Shown in pieces: positions 8,457 to 17,622 of a stretch of DNA of 26,593 bases. Numbering within the stretch: the first letter of the stretch is position 1; each line of letters begins with the position of its first letter. Location: NCBI GenBank assembly GCA_964398315.1, contig CAYNMV010000058.1, positions 1 through 26,593 on the forward strand. The letters are read 5' to 3'. Below the pieces are notes generated by a model, which made no database searches, had not been told where the DNA came from, and saw nothing but the letters and a program-made list of their open reading frames with translations. This DNA comes from JADLCB01 sp964398315. Lineage in GTDB: Bacteria; Planctomycetota; Phycisphaerae; Tepidisphaerales; Tepidisphaeraceae. Position numbers and translations under genes: made by a program.

Positions 8457-9989
8457 TCAGCTTCTGGCCCGGGCCTGTTCTTCCAGGCGCTGGATCAGTT
8501 CGACCGCTTCTTCTTCGCGGTCGCCGACGCTGCTGGTCCAGACCAGCTTCTCGTTACGTGCCACCGCTTTCTCAATGCGACGGCAGGCGCTGATGACGGT
8601 GCTGTGATTGCGCTTGCCCATGCGCGAGCCAATCTCGGGGAAGCTCAGCTTCGCGGTCTTGCGCACCAGGTACATCGCCACGCTGCGGGCCAGGCTGATG
8701 GTGCGCTGGCGGCGGCCGGACATGAGGTCCTTGTGCGCCAGGCCGAAGTACTCGCAGATGCTTTCCAGGATCGCCTCGGGACGCACCGGCTGCACGTGCT
8801 GTCGATCCAGGTCGCCCAGTGATTCCTGCGCCATCGCCAGATCAGGGCGGCGGCCGGTGAGCTTGACGTGGGCGGCGATGCGGGTCACCGCGCCCTCCAG
8901 CTCGCGCACGTTCTGCGTGACCCGGCGGGCGATCCAGTTGACCACATCCTCTTCCAGGCCCAGGTTCAGCCGGGTGGACAGCGCCCGCAGGATATCGCAA
9001 CGGGTTGCGAAGTTGGGCGGATCGACCCGCACGACCATGCCGCTGACGAAGCGGTTGATGAGCGACTCGCCAAACTCCTCGATCAGCTTGGGATGGTTGT
9101 CGCTGGCCATCACCACCTGACGGCCCATCGCCTCGATGGCATTGAAGGTGTGCAGGAACTCCTCCTGCGTTGCCTTCTTGCCGCCGAGAAAGTGGACATC
9201 ATCGATGACCAGCAAATCCAGATCGCGCACCCGGCGGCGGAATGTGTCCAGCTTGTTGTTACGCAGCGCGGTGAGGAACTCGTTAGTAAACTCCTCGCCG
9301 GTCAGGTACATCCAGCGCTTGGTGGGGTGGTGCTCGGCGAACTTGCGGCACAGGCCCTGCAGCAGGTGGGTCTTGCCCAGCCCGCAGGCGCCGTGGATGA
9401 ACAGGGGGTTGTACTGCACGCCGGGAAACTCGCTGACGTGCATCGCGGTGTTGTAGGCAAGCTGGTTCGACGGCCCAACCACGAACGTGGAGATGTCATG
9501 CCGCAGGCGTGGCATGGCGGCAAAGGCATCGCGGCCGCCGGTGAAGCTGCCGGGAGCGGCGGTGGCGACCTGGCCATTGACGGTTGGGCGCTGCGCCGAA
9601 GGCACGGCGGTGGCGTTCTCCAGGAACGCCGCTGCGCGAGGCAGGCGTGGGGTATCCCGCACCGGATTGGCCACCGCAACAGCGCGGGTCTCACCTGCTT
9701 CCTCGCCGCCTTCGCCATTTACCTCGAACAGCTGCGGCACCACGTTGAAGCGCACTGGCAGAGAGCAGCCCAGCACCTCGTGGGCCGCATCCTGGATCGG
9801 CTTCTTGAAGTGGGTGCCGATCCACTCGCTGATGAAGTCATTGGGGACGGCGATCTCCAGGCCATCGTGCTTGAGGTTCAACCGCGTTGAGTTGTTGAAC
9901 CAGACATGGAAGCGTTGCTGGCCCACCCGCTGCGCGATTGCGTCGGCCAGGCGGACCAGTTGGGGATCCTCGATGCTCATGCAGCTCAC
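8457..9989 (-). CDS. dnaA: Chromosomal replication initiator protein DnaA
   Basis: DnaA binds DnaA boxes at oriC and opens the duplex. This version has 510 residues: domain I (about 4-90, FHVWFNNSTRLNL), a low-complexity linker (about 90-165), an AAA+ domain, and a DNA-binding domain IV. Walker A is GACGLGKTH (200-208), Walker B LLVIDDVHFL (259-268), sensor 1 MASDNHPKLI, and an Arg finger is in ESLINRF (R313). Domain IV carries RRQRTISLARSVAMYL and the signature GKRNHSTVISACRRIE, with Asn-His-Ser where DHTTV or DHSTV is usual. The start is the GTG at 9989, because AGGAG lies 6 bases upstream of it; the ATG 9 bases downstream (9980) would be too far. dnaN is not adjacent. Confidence 0.96.
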   Translation of the reverse strand: MSCMSIEDPQLVRLADAIAQRVGQQRFHVWFNNSTRLNLKHDGLEIAVPNDFISEWIGTHFKKPIQDAAHEVLGCSLPVRFNVVPQLFEVNGEGGEEAGETRAVAVANPVRDTPRLPRAAAFLENATAVPSAQRPTVNGQVATAAPGSFTGGRDAFAAMPRLRHDISTFVVGPSNQLAYNTAMHVSEFPGVQYNPLFIHGACGLGKTHLLQGLCRKFAEHHPTKRWMYLTGEEFTNEFLTALRNNKLDTFRRRVRDLDLLVIDDVHFLGGKKATQEEFLHTFNAIEAMGRQVVMASDNHPKLIEEFGESLINRFVSGMVVRVDPPNFATRCDILRALSTRLNLGLEEDVVNWIARRVTQNVRELEGAVTRIAAHVKLTGRRPDLAMAQESLGDLDRQHVQPVRPEAILESICEYFGLAHKDLMSGRRQRTISLARSVAMYLVRKTAKLSFPEIGSRMGKRNHSTVISACRRIEKAVARNEKLVWTSSVGDREEEAVELIQRLEEQARARS

Positions 9990-10611
9990 GCCAGACTCCT
10001 TTCGGATGCCGTGCCCGACCAGGTCGGGACGAAATCGTGCTCCTCTCGTGGCGCAGGGGAGGCCGGCACAAGGGGCGACCAGCCAGTTGCTGCGCAACGA
10101 AACCGAACACCCCACCGCCTTCGCGCGAAACGAAGGTCACGCACATCCCCGGTGGGGGGTCGGCATCCTGCCGTCAGTTTTCATCCGTGAAGAGTTCGCA
10201 TCCTGCGAGGAGTCGGCCCATCGCGGAATCGATTCCCGAGCGGGATAAGGCGTGTGCTCGGTGACGTTGCCCGACGTCCAGTCTCGATTCCTTATCGGGC
10301 TCTAACCGTCCATGTGTGTGGGAGCGAATGTAGTCGCGCGCACCTGCGCTGGCAAGACAGATCTTATTGGATTTTCCGTGCACACCGACGTAAACGCCTG
10401 TCCTGCCGAGCGCCGCGCAATCAGTAAAAATCTCCTCAACGGGCCATGCACAAAGTTACCGGTCCTGTGGGCAAGTTGTGGATGAACTGCCAGCAAGGAT
10501 CTTATCGGTCCCCTCATCCTGGCATCATCGTCCGATTCGCTGTGACAGGCACGACATCGGCCGCGTGCTCATAGTCATGAGAGCACCATGGGATTCACCA
10601 GAGCACATCAT
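9990..10611. other. dnaA upstream region, possible replication origin
   Basis: A 620-base region without a supported gene. It holds the dnaA Shine-Dalgarno (9996-10000) and presumably the dnaA promoter. AT-richer patches lie at about 10360-10440. Two DnaA-box-like nonamers sit side by side on the minus strand at 10466-10474 and 10477-10485. Position next to dnaA, size and lack of genes suit an origin, but more boxes would normally be expected. Confidence 0.35.
10466..10485 (-). promoter_or_regulatory. Pair of DnaA-box-like nonamers
   Basis: TGTGGATGA (10477-10485) is the complement of TCATCCACA, one mismatch from the consensus TTATCCACA. TGTGGGCAA (10466-10474) is the complement of TTGCCCACA, two mismatches away. 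They have the same orientation and an 11-base period, about one helical turn, as expected for cooperative DnaA binding. Confidence 0.4.
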
Positions 10612-11016
10612 TCACCGATGCGCCTGTCGGAGCTGGCGCAGATCAGCGCCCATCAGCCCCACGCGGATGCCGTGATCACGCAGCAGGCGCGTGGCCCGCT
10701 GGTTGATGCCCAGCAGCACGAACAGGCCGGCGATGGGGATGAGCGTTCCCACTCCAAGTGCGATACCGGCTATCGCTCCATACAACGCGACAGCCAGCAT
10801 GAAGACGAAAACCGCGCCAGTCAGGCCGATGCCCAGCAGCAGCAGGTTGGCCACTGCCCGCGGCATGAACAGGGCAGCTGGCACCAGTGCGAAATAGCCC
10901 AGGATGCACCATATGATCGCCTTTTGCCGCGCTGCGATGGTGAGCAGTTTTGTCGGTGGCGGTGCAGCATAGCCCAAGGGGACCGGCTGCGCGGGCGCTG
11001 ACGGTATCTTGCTCAT
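10612..11016 (-). CDS. Small integral membrane protein with conserved NQRATRLLR tail
   Basis: A 134-residue protein. A Pro-rich cytoplasmic N-terminus (residues 1-25) precedes three or four hydrophobic segments between about residues 34 and 108. The end, GINQRATRLLRDHGIRVGLMGA, resembles a short conserved tail seen in small bacterial membrane proteins of unknown function. No enzyme motif is visible. The ATG at 11016 is chosen over the upstream alternative at 11112 because AGAGG lies 6 bases before it and the longer version adds residues that overlap the next gene's promoter. It is divergent from the EamA transporter. Function unknown. Confidence 0.72.
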   Translation of the reverse strand: MSKIPSAPAQPVPLGYAAPPPTKLLTIAARQKAIIWCILGYFALVPAALFMPRAVANLLLLGIGLTGAVFVFMLAVALYGAIAGIALGVGTLIPIAGLFVLLGINQRATRLLRDHGIRVGLMGADLRQLRQAHR

Positions 11017-11125
11017 GAAACCCCTCTTAGCCGATAAGCGATGCCGACATTCTAGGTGATGTGCTGAAAGGTTGAAACCGCAGCCGGCTTCCCGCGGGCA
11101 TGGCTGCTGCATACGCTATGCGGCA

Positions 11126-12046
11126 ATGGATCGGGTGGAAGCGGAGCCAATCGACTTGCAGGCAGTGCGGCTTTCGGGCCGCGCCCGCGCGGTGGGGGTG
11201 CTGCTGCTGATCGCCACTTCAGTGGGATGGAGCCTCAGCGGCGTGGCGGTCAAGATTGTGCAGACCCATCCCCTGTCGTTCGCCCTGTGGCGCTCGGCCG
11301 CGGCGGCGGCCTGCATGGCGCTGATGCTGCCGCTGTTTTCCGGGACCCGTCCAACAGGGCGCTGGATGGGGCTGTGCATCCTGCTCTACACGGCGGTGGT
11401 GGCGCTGCTCATCACCGCCATGACTTATTCCACCGCCGCCAAGGGAATTCTTCTCCAGTACATCGGACCGGTGGCGTGCGCGCTGTTCGCATGGCTGTTT
11501 CAGCACCGTGCCATTGCGCGGCGTTCGATCATAGCCATCGCCATCGCCAGTGCCGGTGTGGGGGTGATGGTTTTCTTCGGCGAGGATGATCTCAGCCCCA
11601 TCGGCACAATCTGCGGTATCGCCTCGGGCATCTGCTTTGGCGGGCTGATTCTGATGCTGGAGAAGGTGGACCGGGTGGAGCAGGGGCGGGCCAATCCGGT
11701 CTGGATCGTCTTCGCCAACAATGCCGGCTCGGTCGTGCTGCTGCTGCCAGTCTGCCTGCTGGCGGGGGTGCTGGACCTGACCCCCTGGAAAGTTGGCGCG
11801 ATCAGCATCGTGGGCGTGGTGCAACTGGCGATTCCCTATCTCCTGTTCCAGCTTGGCCTGCGCCGGGTCCATCCGGTTGATGCCTCGCTGCTGGTGCTGC
11901 TCGAGCCGGTACTGAATCCGGTCTGGGTGGCGCTGCTCACGACCGAGCGCCCGGATGCCGCCACCCTCATCGGCGGCATCGCAATCCTGCTCGCCATGGT
12001 GATCGAAGCCACCAAGCCCAGGGCAGAAATCGCATGTGAAACGTGA
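11126..12046 (+). CDS. DMT-superfamily (EamA) transporter
   Basis: A 306-residue inner-membrane protein with ten predicted helices in two EamA repeats. The first repeat opens with ATSVGWSLSGVAVKI, includes FALWRSAAAAACMAL, and ends with LQYIGPVACALFAWLFQH. The second opens at IGTICGIASGICFGGLILML and contains the matching LVLLEPVLNPVWVALL near its end, as in the drug/metabolite exporter family. Substrates in this family include amino acids, metabolites and nucleotide derivatives; the sequence does not decide. The frame is open from a TTG at 11072, but the ATG at 11126 gives a conventional short cytoplasmic lead. No strong Shine-Dalgarno precedes either. The 226 bases after it contain no supported gene. 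Confidence 0.9.
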   Translation: MDRVEAEPIDLQAVRLSGRARAVGVLLLIATSVGWSLSGVAVKIVQTHPLSFALWRSAAAAACMALMLPLFSGTRPTGRWMGLCILLYTAVVALLITAMTYSTAAKGILLQYIGPVACALFAWLFQHRAIARRSIIAIAIASAGVGVMVFFGEDDLSPIGTICGIASGICFGGLILMLEKVDRVEQGRANPVWIVFANNAGSVVLLLPVCLLAGVLDLTPWKVGAISIVGVVQLAIPYLLFQLGLRRVHPVDASLLVLLEPVLNPVWVALLTTERPDAATLIGGIAILLAMVIEATKPRAEIACET

Positions 12047-12272
12047 CATTACCGGCAGCGTGTTGAGATGTCCCTTCCTCGCGCCGGCGCCCGCGCAGCG
12101 GTGGCATGGCCGATACCTCACATCCGATGCATGTTCAGGTGAACGGGCGACGGGCTGCCGGCAATCGTTCGGCAGATGACTGCCCGGCCGGGCCGGGGGC
12201 GCGGTGATTTTTCTTGGAACTTTACGGTTGATGGGGCGTCCAAGGTGTTCGGCCAAACCGAAGGAGGCTGAC

Positions 12273-12957
12273 ATGATCCGTGGGCGCGACATAGCCTGGG
12301 TTGCGGTGTGGGCGCTGGGAACCGTGGGGGCGGCAGCGCTGATCTGGGGGTCGGGACGGTCGGTGGCCAACGATGTACAAACGCCACCAGCGCCGGTCTT
12401 CCAGACCGATGGGGTGAACGTGCGCATTGAGCCGATAGCCGAGACGCCGCTGCGCCTTGGGGAACCGGCGCGGGTGCGGCTGGTGGCAGAAAATCCCGGC
12501 TCGGCGGATGTGTCCAGCCGTGTGCGCGTGCAGCTGATGGCGACCGCACCCAGTTCGCCGTTGTCGCGCGTACTGCCATTTCCCCGCTCGTTTTATGAGT
12601 GCGAGCGCGATCTGATCGTGCGGGCCGGGCAGTCCCTGGTGGTGGAACTGACCAGCGAGCAGCCGGTGCCGGCCGGCTCGATCACGGCGGTGATCAGTGA
12701 TGCGGCCCGATCCCAGCAGGAGCCCGCTGGCAATTCTGTGCCGGTCCATGCCCTCGCTGCCCCGGGAGCGGTGGTTTTCGGTCTGGGTTCGACGGTGCCG
12801 GAGGGGCAGGTAGCCCAGGCGCAGGTGNNNNNNNNNNNNNNNNNNNNNNNNNNNNNNNNNNNNNNNNNNNNNNNNNNNNNNNNNNNNNNNNNNNNNNNNN
12901 NNNNNNNNNNNNNNNNNNNNNNNNNNNGCGCAGGTGCAGGTATCGGTACATCCGTAG
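12273..12957 (+). CDS. Anchored beta-rich exported protein (interrupted by N run)
   Basis: The start has a strong Shine-Dalgarno (AAGGAGG, 6 bases before the ATG). One membrane helix (about residues 8-26) is followed by a beta-sandwich-like region: RIEPIAETPLRLGEPARVRL, then alternating strands such as VRVQLMATAP and LVVELTSEQPVPAGSITAVI. The pattern suggests an Ig-like or CARDB-like extracellular domain, though I cannot assign a family. The run of N begins after 185 codons. The sequence GCGCAGGTG occurs immediately before and immediately after the N run. Merging the two copies keeps the frame and gives a short end (QVSVHP, then TAG), for 191 residues in total. The next gene begins 6 bases later, so the two are probably one operon. 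Confidence 0.65.
12828..12927. other. Assembly gap of exactly 100 N, probably not a real gap
   Basis: One hundred N replace sequence. The 9 bases before it (12819-12827) and after it (12928-12936) are identical (GCGCAGGTG), which suggests two contigs that overlap. A literal 100-base gap shifts the frame of the gene; merging the overlap restores it. Confidence 0.7.
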
Positions 12958-12963
12958 ATGTGA

Positions 12964-14115
12964 ATGAAACGCTGGCATGCAATCATTGGCATCGTGCTGG
13001 GCCTGGTGGCGGCATGGGGGCTGGGGCGGTGGGCGGGACCGCCCCGGCCTGGCGCCCCGATGCTGGCGCGGGGGGTGATGCTGGCGGAATTCGGCCCGCC
13101 GATTCGGCAGGTGGTGGTGCATCACGTTGCCGGCTCAACACCGACGATGCAGGTGATTGGTTCCTTCCTGCGGCACCTCTCGCCAGAGGTGGCCGCGTAT
13201 GTTGTATGCGCGGATGACACCACGTTTGCTGAGTTTACCCAGGGGGTAGGGGCGATTGAGTGCCAACTGGTGCCGGTGATCGTGGGGCATCCGGTGACGG
13301 CGTGGTCACGTGATCGCTGGGCGGTGCTGATGTCCGGCCACGCCGGTGATTCAGTCATTCTGCTGCGCCCGCGCGGCGAGGCGGCGGCTGATGCCTGGCC
13401 GGCGCGACGAGGAGATGAGCGGGTGGCAGCGGATCTGGCGAGCCGGCCGGAGTTGCATTGCCGGGCCGAGGCCAGCCCACTCCTGTTTGATGCCGGTGAT
13501 CTGCTGGCCGATGACCGGCATGTCTTCATCACCCGGGCGGTGCTGGAGCGAAATCGGGGGGCGGGGGTGGCAGATGCGGCAGATCTGGCCAATCAATTCA
13601 CGCGCAACCTGGGCCGGCAGGCGGTCGTGCTGGCCAATGGGCCCGATCATCATGCCGGCATGTTCAAGATGTCCATCGGCGGGAATGTGGCGCTGGTGGG
13701 TGACCCTGCACTGGGCAGGCAACTGCTGGCCGGGTGCCCCGCGCCACCCGAGATACCTGGCGGGGTGGATGATTCACCCGAGACGCAGCTGCAGTTCGAT
13801 GCGGTGGCGGAGCAGTTGCAGACCCTTGGCTATCGTGTGGAGCGCGTGCCGACGGTGGTTGGGCGAGGCAGCAAGGCTTGGCTGACCTACGTCAACGTGC
13901 TGCTGGATGTGGATGCGTGGACGGGACAGAAGATTGTCTACCTGCCGACTTACCGGGGGGCTGAACCGCTCAATGCCATCGCCCGCGCCACCTGGGAGGC
14001 CGAAGGCTTTGCGGTGCGCCCTATCGACTGCACCGATGCCTTTCCCCACGGCGGCACACTGCACTGTCTGGTGAACATCCTCCGTCGGGAAGCGAATATT
14101 GAGGGTGGTGATTAG
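12964..14115 (+). CDS. Exported guanidino-group-modifying enzyme-like protein (agmatine deiminase fold)
   Basis: A 383-residue protein with an N-terminal membrane or signal segment (about 6-23). The rest shows the order of motifs of the agmatine deiminase/amidinotransferase superfamily: VTAWSRDRWAVL (111-122, counterpart of the WxRD segment), FDAGDLLADD (175-184, counterpart of the GGN segment), NGPDHHAGMF with a candidate His pair (H229, H230), and HGGTLHCLVN (362-371) with candidate nucleophile C368. Known members hydrolyse agmatine or peptidyl-arginine, or transfer amidino groups. An exported location is unusual for agmatine deiminase and nearer to the bacterial PPAD type; the substrate cannot be decided here. 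It follows the beta-rich protein with 6 bases between them. Confidence 0.7.
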   Translation: MKRWHAIIGIVLGLVAAWGLGRWAGPPRPGAPMLARGVMLAEFGPPIRQVVVHHVAGSTPTMQVIGSFLRHLSPEVAAYVVCADDTTFAEFTQGVGAIECQLVPVIVGHPVTAWSRDRWAVLMSGHAGDSVILLRPRGEAAADAWPARRGDERVAADLASRPELHCRAEASPLLFDAGDLLADDRHVFITRAVLERNRGAGVADAADLANQFTRNLGRQAVVLANGPDHHAGMFKMSIGGNVALVGDPALGRQLLAGCPAPPEIPGGVDDSPETQLQFDAVAEQLQTLGYRVERVPTVVGRGSKAWLTYVNVLLDVDAWTGQKIVYLPTYRGAEPLNAIARATWEAEGFAVRPIDCTDAFPHGGTLHCLVNILRREANIEGGD

Positions 14116-14228
14116 CGAGGGGCGCCCATCTACACCATTGCCGCGCCAGTGCGTGATCCACCGGCTCATTCAGTTACAGAACGTGACGAGATGTCCGTAA
14201 CCTGTGGTCAGGCCATCACGGCGGCTGC

Positions 14229-16522
14229 TCAATTTTGTACTGCCTGCTCCGCTGTATCGACCGGATCGGGCAGGGGCGGCAGGCCCAGCCAGGTTTCGAC
14301 CCGCTCTGCAAGATGAGCCAGGTCCGCGAGGATGCGGTAGTAGAGCGTGAGCAGTTTCTCAATCGCACTGTCGCCGGCCTCGAAGATACTGGCGACCTGA
14401 TCGGCCGGAGGAATCGTCTCGGCGATATACAGGGCGATGGAAGCGCCGGCCACGCTGTGTTCGAAGGGATAGCGGGTGGTGGAGAGGGCTTTGCGCAGCT
14501 CGCGCAGGGTATTGGCACACTGGCCGGCGTAGTCCAGGATCTTCTTGATGAGGGCCTCTTCGTTGTTCTCCGGCTGTAAAGCCTGAAGAAGAATGCCCAG
14601 GGCCACTACATCATCGCGCAGGCGCATCAGGTCCGGGTGCGCCCGGCGCAGCGCATCCATAGCCGCCACCAGGGTGTGGATGTGGGTTGGCGTGGCGCCC
14701 AGCTTGGCCAGTTCTGGCGCGAATTCCTCGCATAGTGCGATCTCGATGGCCGCCTCGAGGCGGAACCGGCTCACCTCGTGCAATTCATCCAGGGCCATGC
14801 CGGCATCCGTGCGCTGCTGACGGGAGGCGGTGAGGACACTGGTAACCTCCGCCGGTGCGGTCGAGCGGAGGCCGAATTCCGCAGGCTTGAACTTGGTGAT
14901 CCCTGCCTGGCGGAGTGCGTTGGCGAGGGTGGCCTTAACCAGGCGACCATCGGCATCATCCAGTTTCTTTTCGGTTTCGGCGAACTGGCCGGCAGCGCCG
15001 AGCATCCTGTCGCGCGCGGTGATTATCACCTCGGCGGCCATGGCCTTGTCGGCCGAGGGATGGAGCCTATCGGCAAGCCACAGCGGACGGGTGGCCGGCA
15101 CGCGCACCTGAAGGAATCGCCGCAGCGCCTTGTTTCGCTCGATCGCGGCATCCTGGCTCTGGCAGAACTTGGCCGCCGGAACCAGGTAGCGGGGGTCAAA
15201 CGCATCCCCAAGCACATCCTGGTAGAAGGTCATGGTTGCCAGCCGGCACAGTCCCGTGAAATTGTCGAACAGAACGGTCGGCGACTGTTCATCGGTAAAG
15301 AGCCCCGGCTCATCGAGGGCGGCCGCAGCGCGGATGCGATCGGTGTCGCTGGGATGGGTATCGAAGAAGCCGGTTTTCTGCTTGTCCATATGCTTGCGCA
15401 GTTCCCGGCGGGCTTCCTCAGGCAGGATCTTGAGATTCCATTTCACCACCGCCAGGAAATCATCGCACAGGCGTTTTTCGTCCCAGCCACGGCGCAGATC
15501 GTTGATGGTTTCATTGGTGGCCAGCCCCAGCAGCGGGAGCGTCCGCGCGGTCTCAGCGAAGGTGGTCGAACCGCTGATTTGGATTTCATAGCGGTCGGCA
15601 TCGTATTCCATCTGGCGGAGCATAAACCCGCTGACCAGTTGGCCGATCCACATCAGCACCCACAGTACGCGGCGCGTCATCCAGATCATCAGCCGCGACA
15701 GCCCGATGATGATGGTGATGAGGGCGTGGGGGCTCTGCTGTGTCCACTGGACCAGGCGCTCATCCCAGGCGTCGCGCTCGTAGACGACGCGCATGAACCA
15801 GAAGCTGATACTGCGGATGATGTAGGTCAGGCGCATTCCGCCGCCCTGGGCGAAATGACCGAACTCGTGGGCGAGCACACCGGTGAACTGTCGCAGGTTC
15901 AGCCCGACCACCAGTGGCAGGCCGATGGTGAGCGTGAGGTCGGAGCCGAAGAAGCTGAGCATGCCGCGCCGAAAGCTGGCTGAGGCGTTGGCCTGGCAGT
16001 CAACCCGGATCTCGCGTGGCTCGGGGGCGCCGATCATCCGGCAGAGGCGGGCAACGAATTCAAACAGGGTTCGATTCTCCTCTGGCCGCAGCGCCAGGTC
16101 AGCGCTGCGACGTGGGGCGGGCGCGAACAGCGGTTTGATCATGAACAGCAGCAGCAGGCCACCAATCACCAGGGGCCCGACAAACGCCAGGAGGAGTACC
16201 TTGCCGCTTTTGATGCCGCTGTAATCGATCAACTGCCCGGTGATGTGCAGGAACAGCACGTAGCCAACGGCAACGACGATCGCCAGGTAGACCAGGGGCA
16301 GGATGAGCATGACAACCGAAACAATTGCCAGGTTGACCAGGTAGAGCGGGGCCACCGGGTGTTTCTGGAAGGGCTGATCCAGCATCTGCATCGCGGCGGC
16401 CAGTGGATGGGCCGGCGCNNNNNNNNNNNNNNNNNNNNNNNNNNNNNNNNNNNNNNNNNNNNNNNNNNNNNNNNNNNNNNNNNNNNNNNNNNNNNNNNNN
16501 NNNNNNNNNNNNNNNNNNTCAT
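14229..16522 (-). CDS. M48-family membrane zinc metalloprotease with long C-terminal region
   Basis: Of the readable sequence, 729 residues lie after the gap. Three or four membrane helices come first (VNLAIVSVVMLILPLVYLAI, then a second pair ending LLLLFMIKPLF). The zinc site is VLAHEFGHFAQGG (residues 184-188 after the gap form HEFGH; both His bind zinc and Glu is the general base). The third ligand is the first Glu of QMEYDADRYE, about 85 residues later. More helices lie between these. A large soluble alpha-helical C-terminal region of over 400 residues has no recognised motif. M48 proteases such as HtpX and Ste24 act in membrane protein quality control. The start is uncertain: an ATG at 16522 with AAAGGGG 7 bases upstream lies against the gap. 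Confidence 0.85.
16419..16518. other. Assembly gap of exactly 100 N inside the M48 gene start
   Basis: This placeholder removes the N-terminal coding part of the M48 protease. With exactly 100 bases the ATG at 16522 is out of frame with the protein after the gap, so the true length is not 100 or the start lies elsewhere. The flanks show no overlap. Confidence 0.8.
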
Positions 16523-16557
16523 GGCATGACCCCTTTGAATGTGATTGCCAGAGAGGC

Positions 16558-16574
16558 AGGAGGTGGGTCCTCCT
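16558..16574 (-). promoter_or_regulatory. AGGAGG/CCTCCT hairpin in the M48 leader
   Basis: AGGAGG (16558-16563) and CCTCCT (16569-16574) form a 6-bp hairpin with loop TGGGT, 36-52 bases before the probable M48 start. On the minus strand one arm is itself a Shine-Dalgarno-like sequence. This may be chance or a leader structure. Confidence 0.25.
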
Positions 16575-16747
16575 GATGCTGGCTATTGTGTCGTGCAGGT
16601 GCAGGGTCGTCCAGGAAAAGCCGCGCAAGCGAGCACGCTGCATCCCAGTGGGATGGGGATATGCCAGTGTGGCCGCCGAGCCAATCCGGGCGCAAGGGCG
16701 GGGGCTGTGCGCGATGACTTGCGCTGCCTGCGGTTGGGCTATCGTCC

Positions 16748-17491
16748 TCAGGTGGTTGATGCGACGATCTTGGTGCCGATCTTTTCGCCGCGAATGACGC
16801 GGGCGATGTTGCCGGGCTTTTTGAGGTTGAAGACGATCAGCGGAATCTTGCGTTCCTGGCTGAGGGTGATGGCGGTCTTGTCCATCACCTTCAGGTCGTC
16901 ATTGATCACCTGATCGTAAGTGATTTCTTCGTAGAATTTTGCGGTGGGGTCCTTTTTGGGGTCGGCCGAGTAGACGCCATCGACCTTGGTGGCTTTCATC
17001 AGGACATCGGCCTGCACCTCGCTGGCGCGCAGGGCAGCACATGTATCGGTGGTGAAGAAGGGGTTGCCCGTGCCGGCGGCGAGAATGATCGCCCGGCCTT
17101 TTTCCAGGTGCCGAATGGCACGGCGGCGGATGAACGGCTCGCACACGCTGTGAACCGACAGCGCTGACAGCACGCGTGTCGGCTGGCCGAGGGCTTCCAT
17201 CGTCTCCTGCAACGCCAGAGCGTTGATGACGGTGGCGAGCATGCCCATGTAATCGGCGGTGGCGCGGGGGATGTGGCCGAGCTGGGCGAAGGTGGCGCCG
17301 CGGACGAAGTTGCCACCGCCAATCACGATCGCCAGTTGTACGCCCATCTTCGTGATCTCGACGCACTCGGCGGCGATGGTGCGCAGTTCCTGGGCTTCGA
17401 TTCCAAGCTCTCCCTCGCGGCCCAGGCCTTCGCCGCTGATCTTGAGGAGAACTCGCCGATACACCGCACTGTCGCCGCTAGATTGCGCCAT
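16748..17491 (-). CDS. pyrH: UMP kinase (uridylate kinase)
   Basis: PyrH phosphorylates UMP to UDP using ATP in the cytoplasm, feeding pyrimidine nucleotide synthesis. The 247-residue length is normal. Family motifs: VLLKISGEGLG (14-24), IGGGNFVRGA, the stretch ADYMGMLATVINALALQ, GTGNPFFTTDTCAALRA, and KATKVDGVYSADPKKDP. This is the bacterial amino-acid-kinase fold enzyme, not the eukaryotic type. In many genomes pyrH lies between tsf and frr; neither is present here. The start has no Shine-Dalgarno. TATAAT lies 10 bases before the ATG, pointing to a very short or absent leader. An inverted repeat (GCGCAAG, 16690-16696; CTTGCGC, 16718-16724) lies downstream of the stop. Confidence 0.97.
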   Translation of the reverse strand: MAQSSGDSAVYRRVLLKISGEGLGREGELGIEAQELRTIAAECVEITKMGVQLAIVIGGGNFVRGATFAQLGHIPRATADYMGMLATVINALALQETMEALGQPTRVLSALSVHSVCEPFIRRRAIRHLEKGRAIILAAGTGNPFFTTDTCAALRASEVQADVLMKATKVDGVYSADPKKDPTAKFYEEITYDQVINDDLKVMDKTAITLSQERKIPLIVFNLKKPGNIARVIRGEKIGTKIVASTT

Positions 17492-17501
17492 AGTGGGCGG
17501 G

Positions 17502-17507
17502 ATTATA
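17502..17507 (-). promoter_or_regulatory. pyrH -10 element
   Basis: A perfect TATAAT on the minus strand ends 10 bases before the pyrH ATG, implying a leader of only about 3 bases. No convincing -35 hexamer was seen. Confidence 0.45.
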
Positions 17508-17622
17508 GCGAAGGGCGGGCGGCCCGGTAGGGAGTTCGAAAAAGAACGTGCTGCCTGGAGCGTACAGGTGAGGACTGAGAGACGGTAGAGGCCGCATATC
17601 CGATCTTCTCGGATCGGTGGTT

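Noticed and set aside
11219..12427. 402-codon open frame on the minus strand
   Set aside because: Opposite the EamA transporter; composition (His, Gln, Arg, Pro) is that of an antisense shadow.
12204..13217. Frame running through the N gap as one protein
   Set aside because: Depends on the gap being exactly 100 bases; merging the identical flanks gives two separate genes with natural ends.
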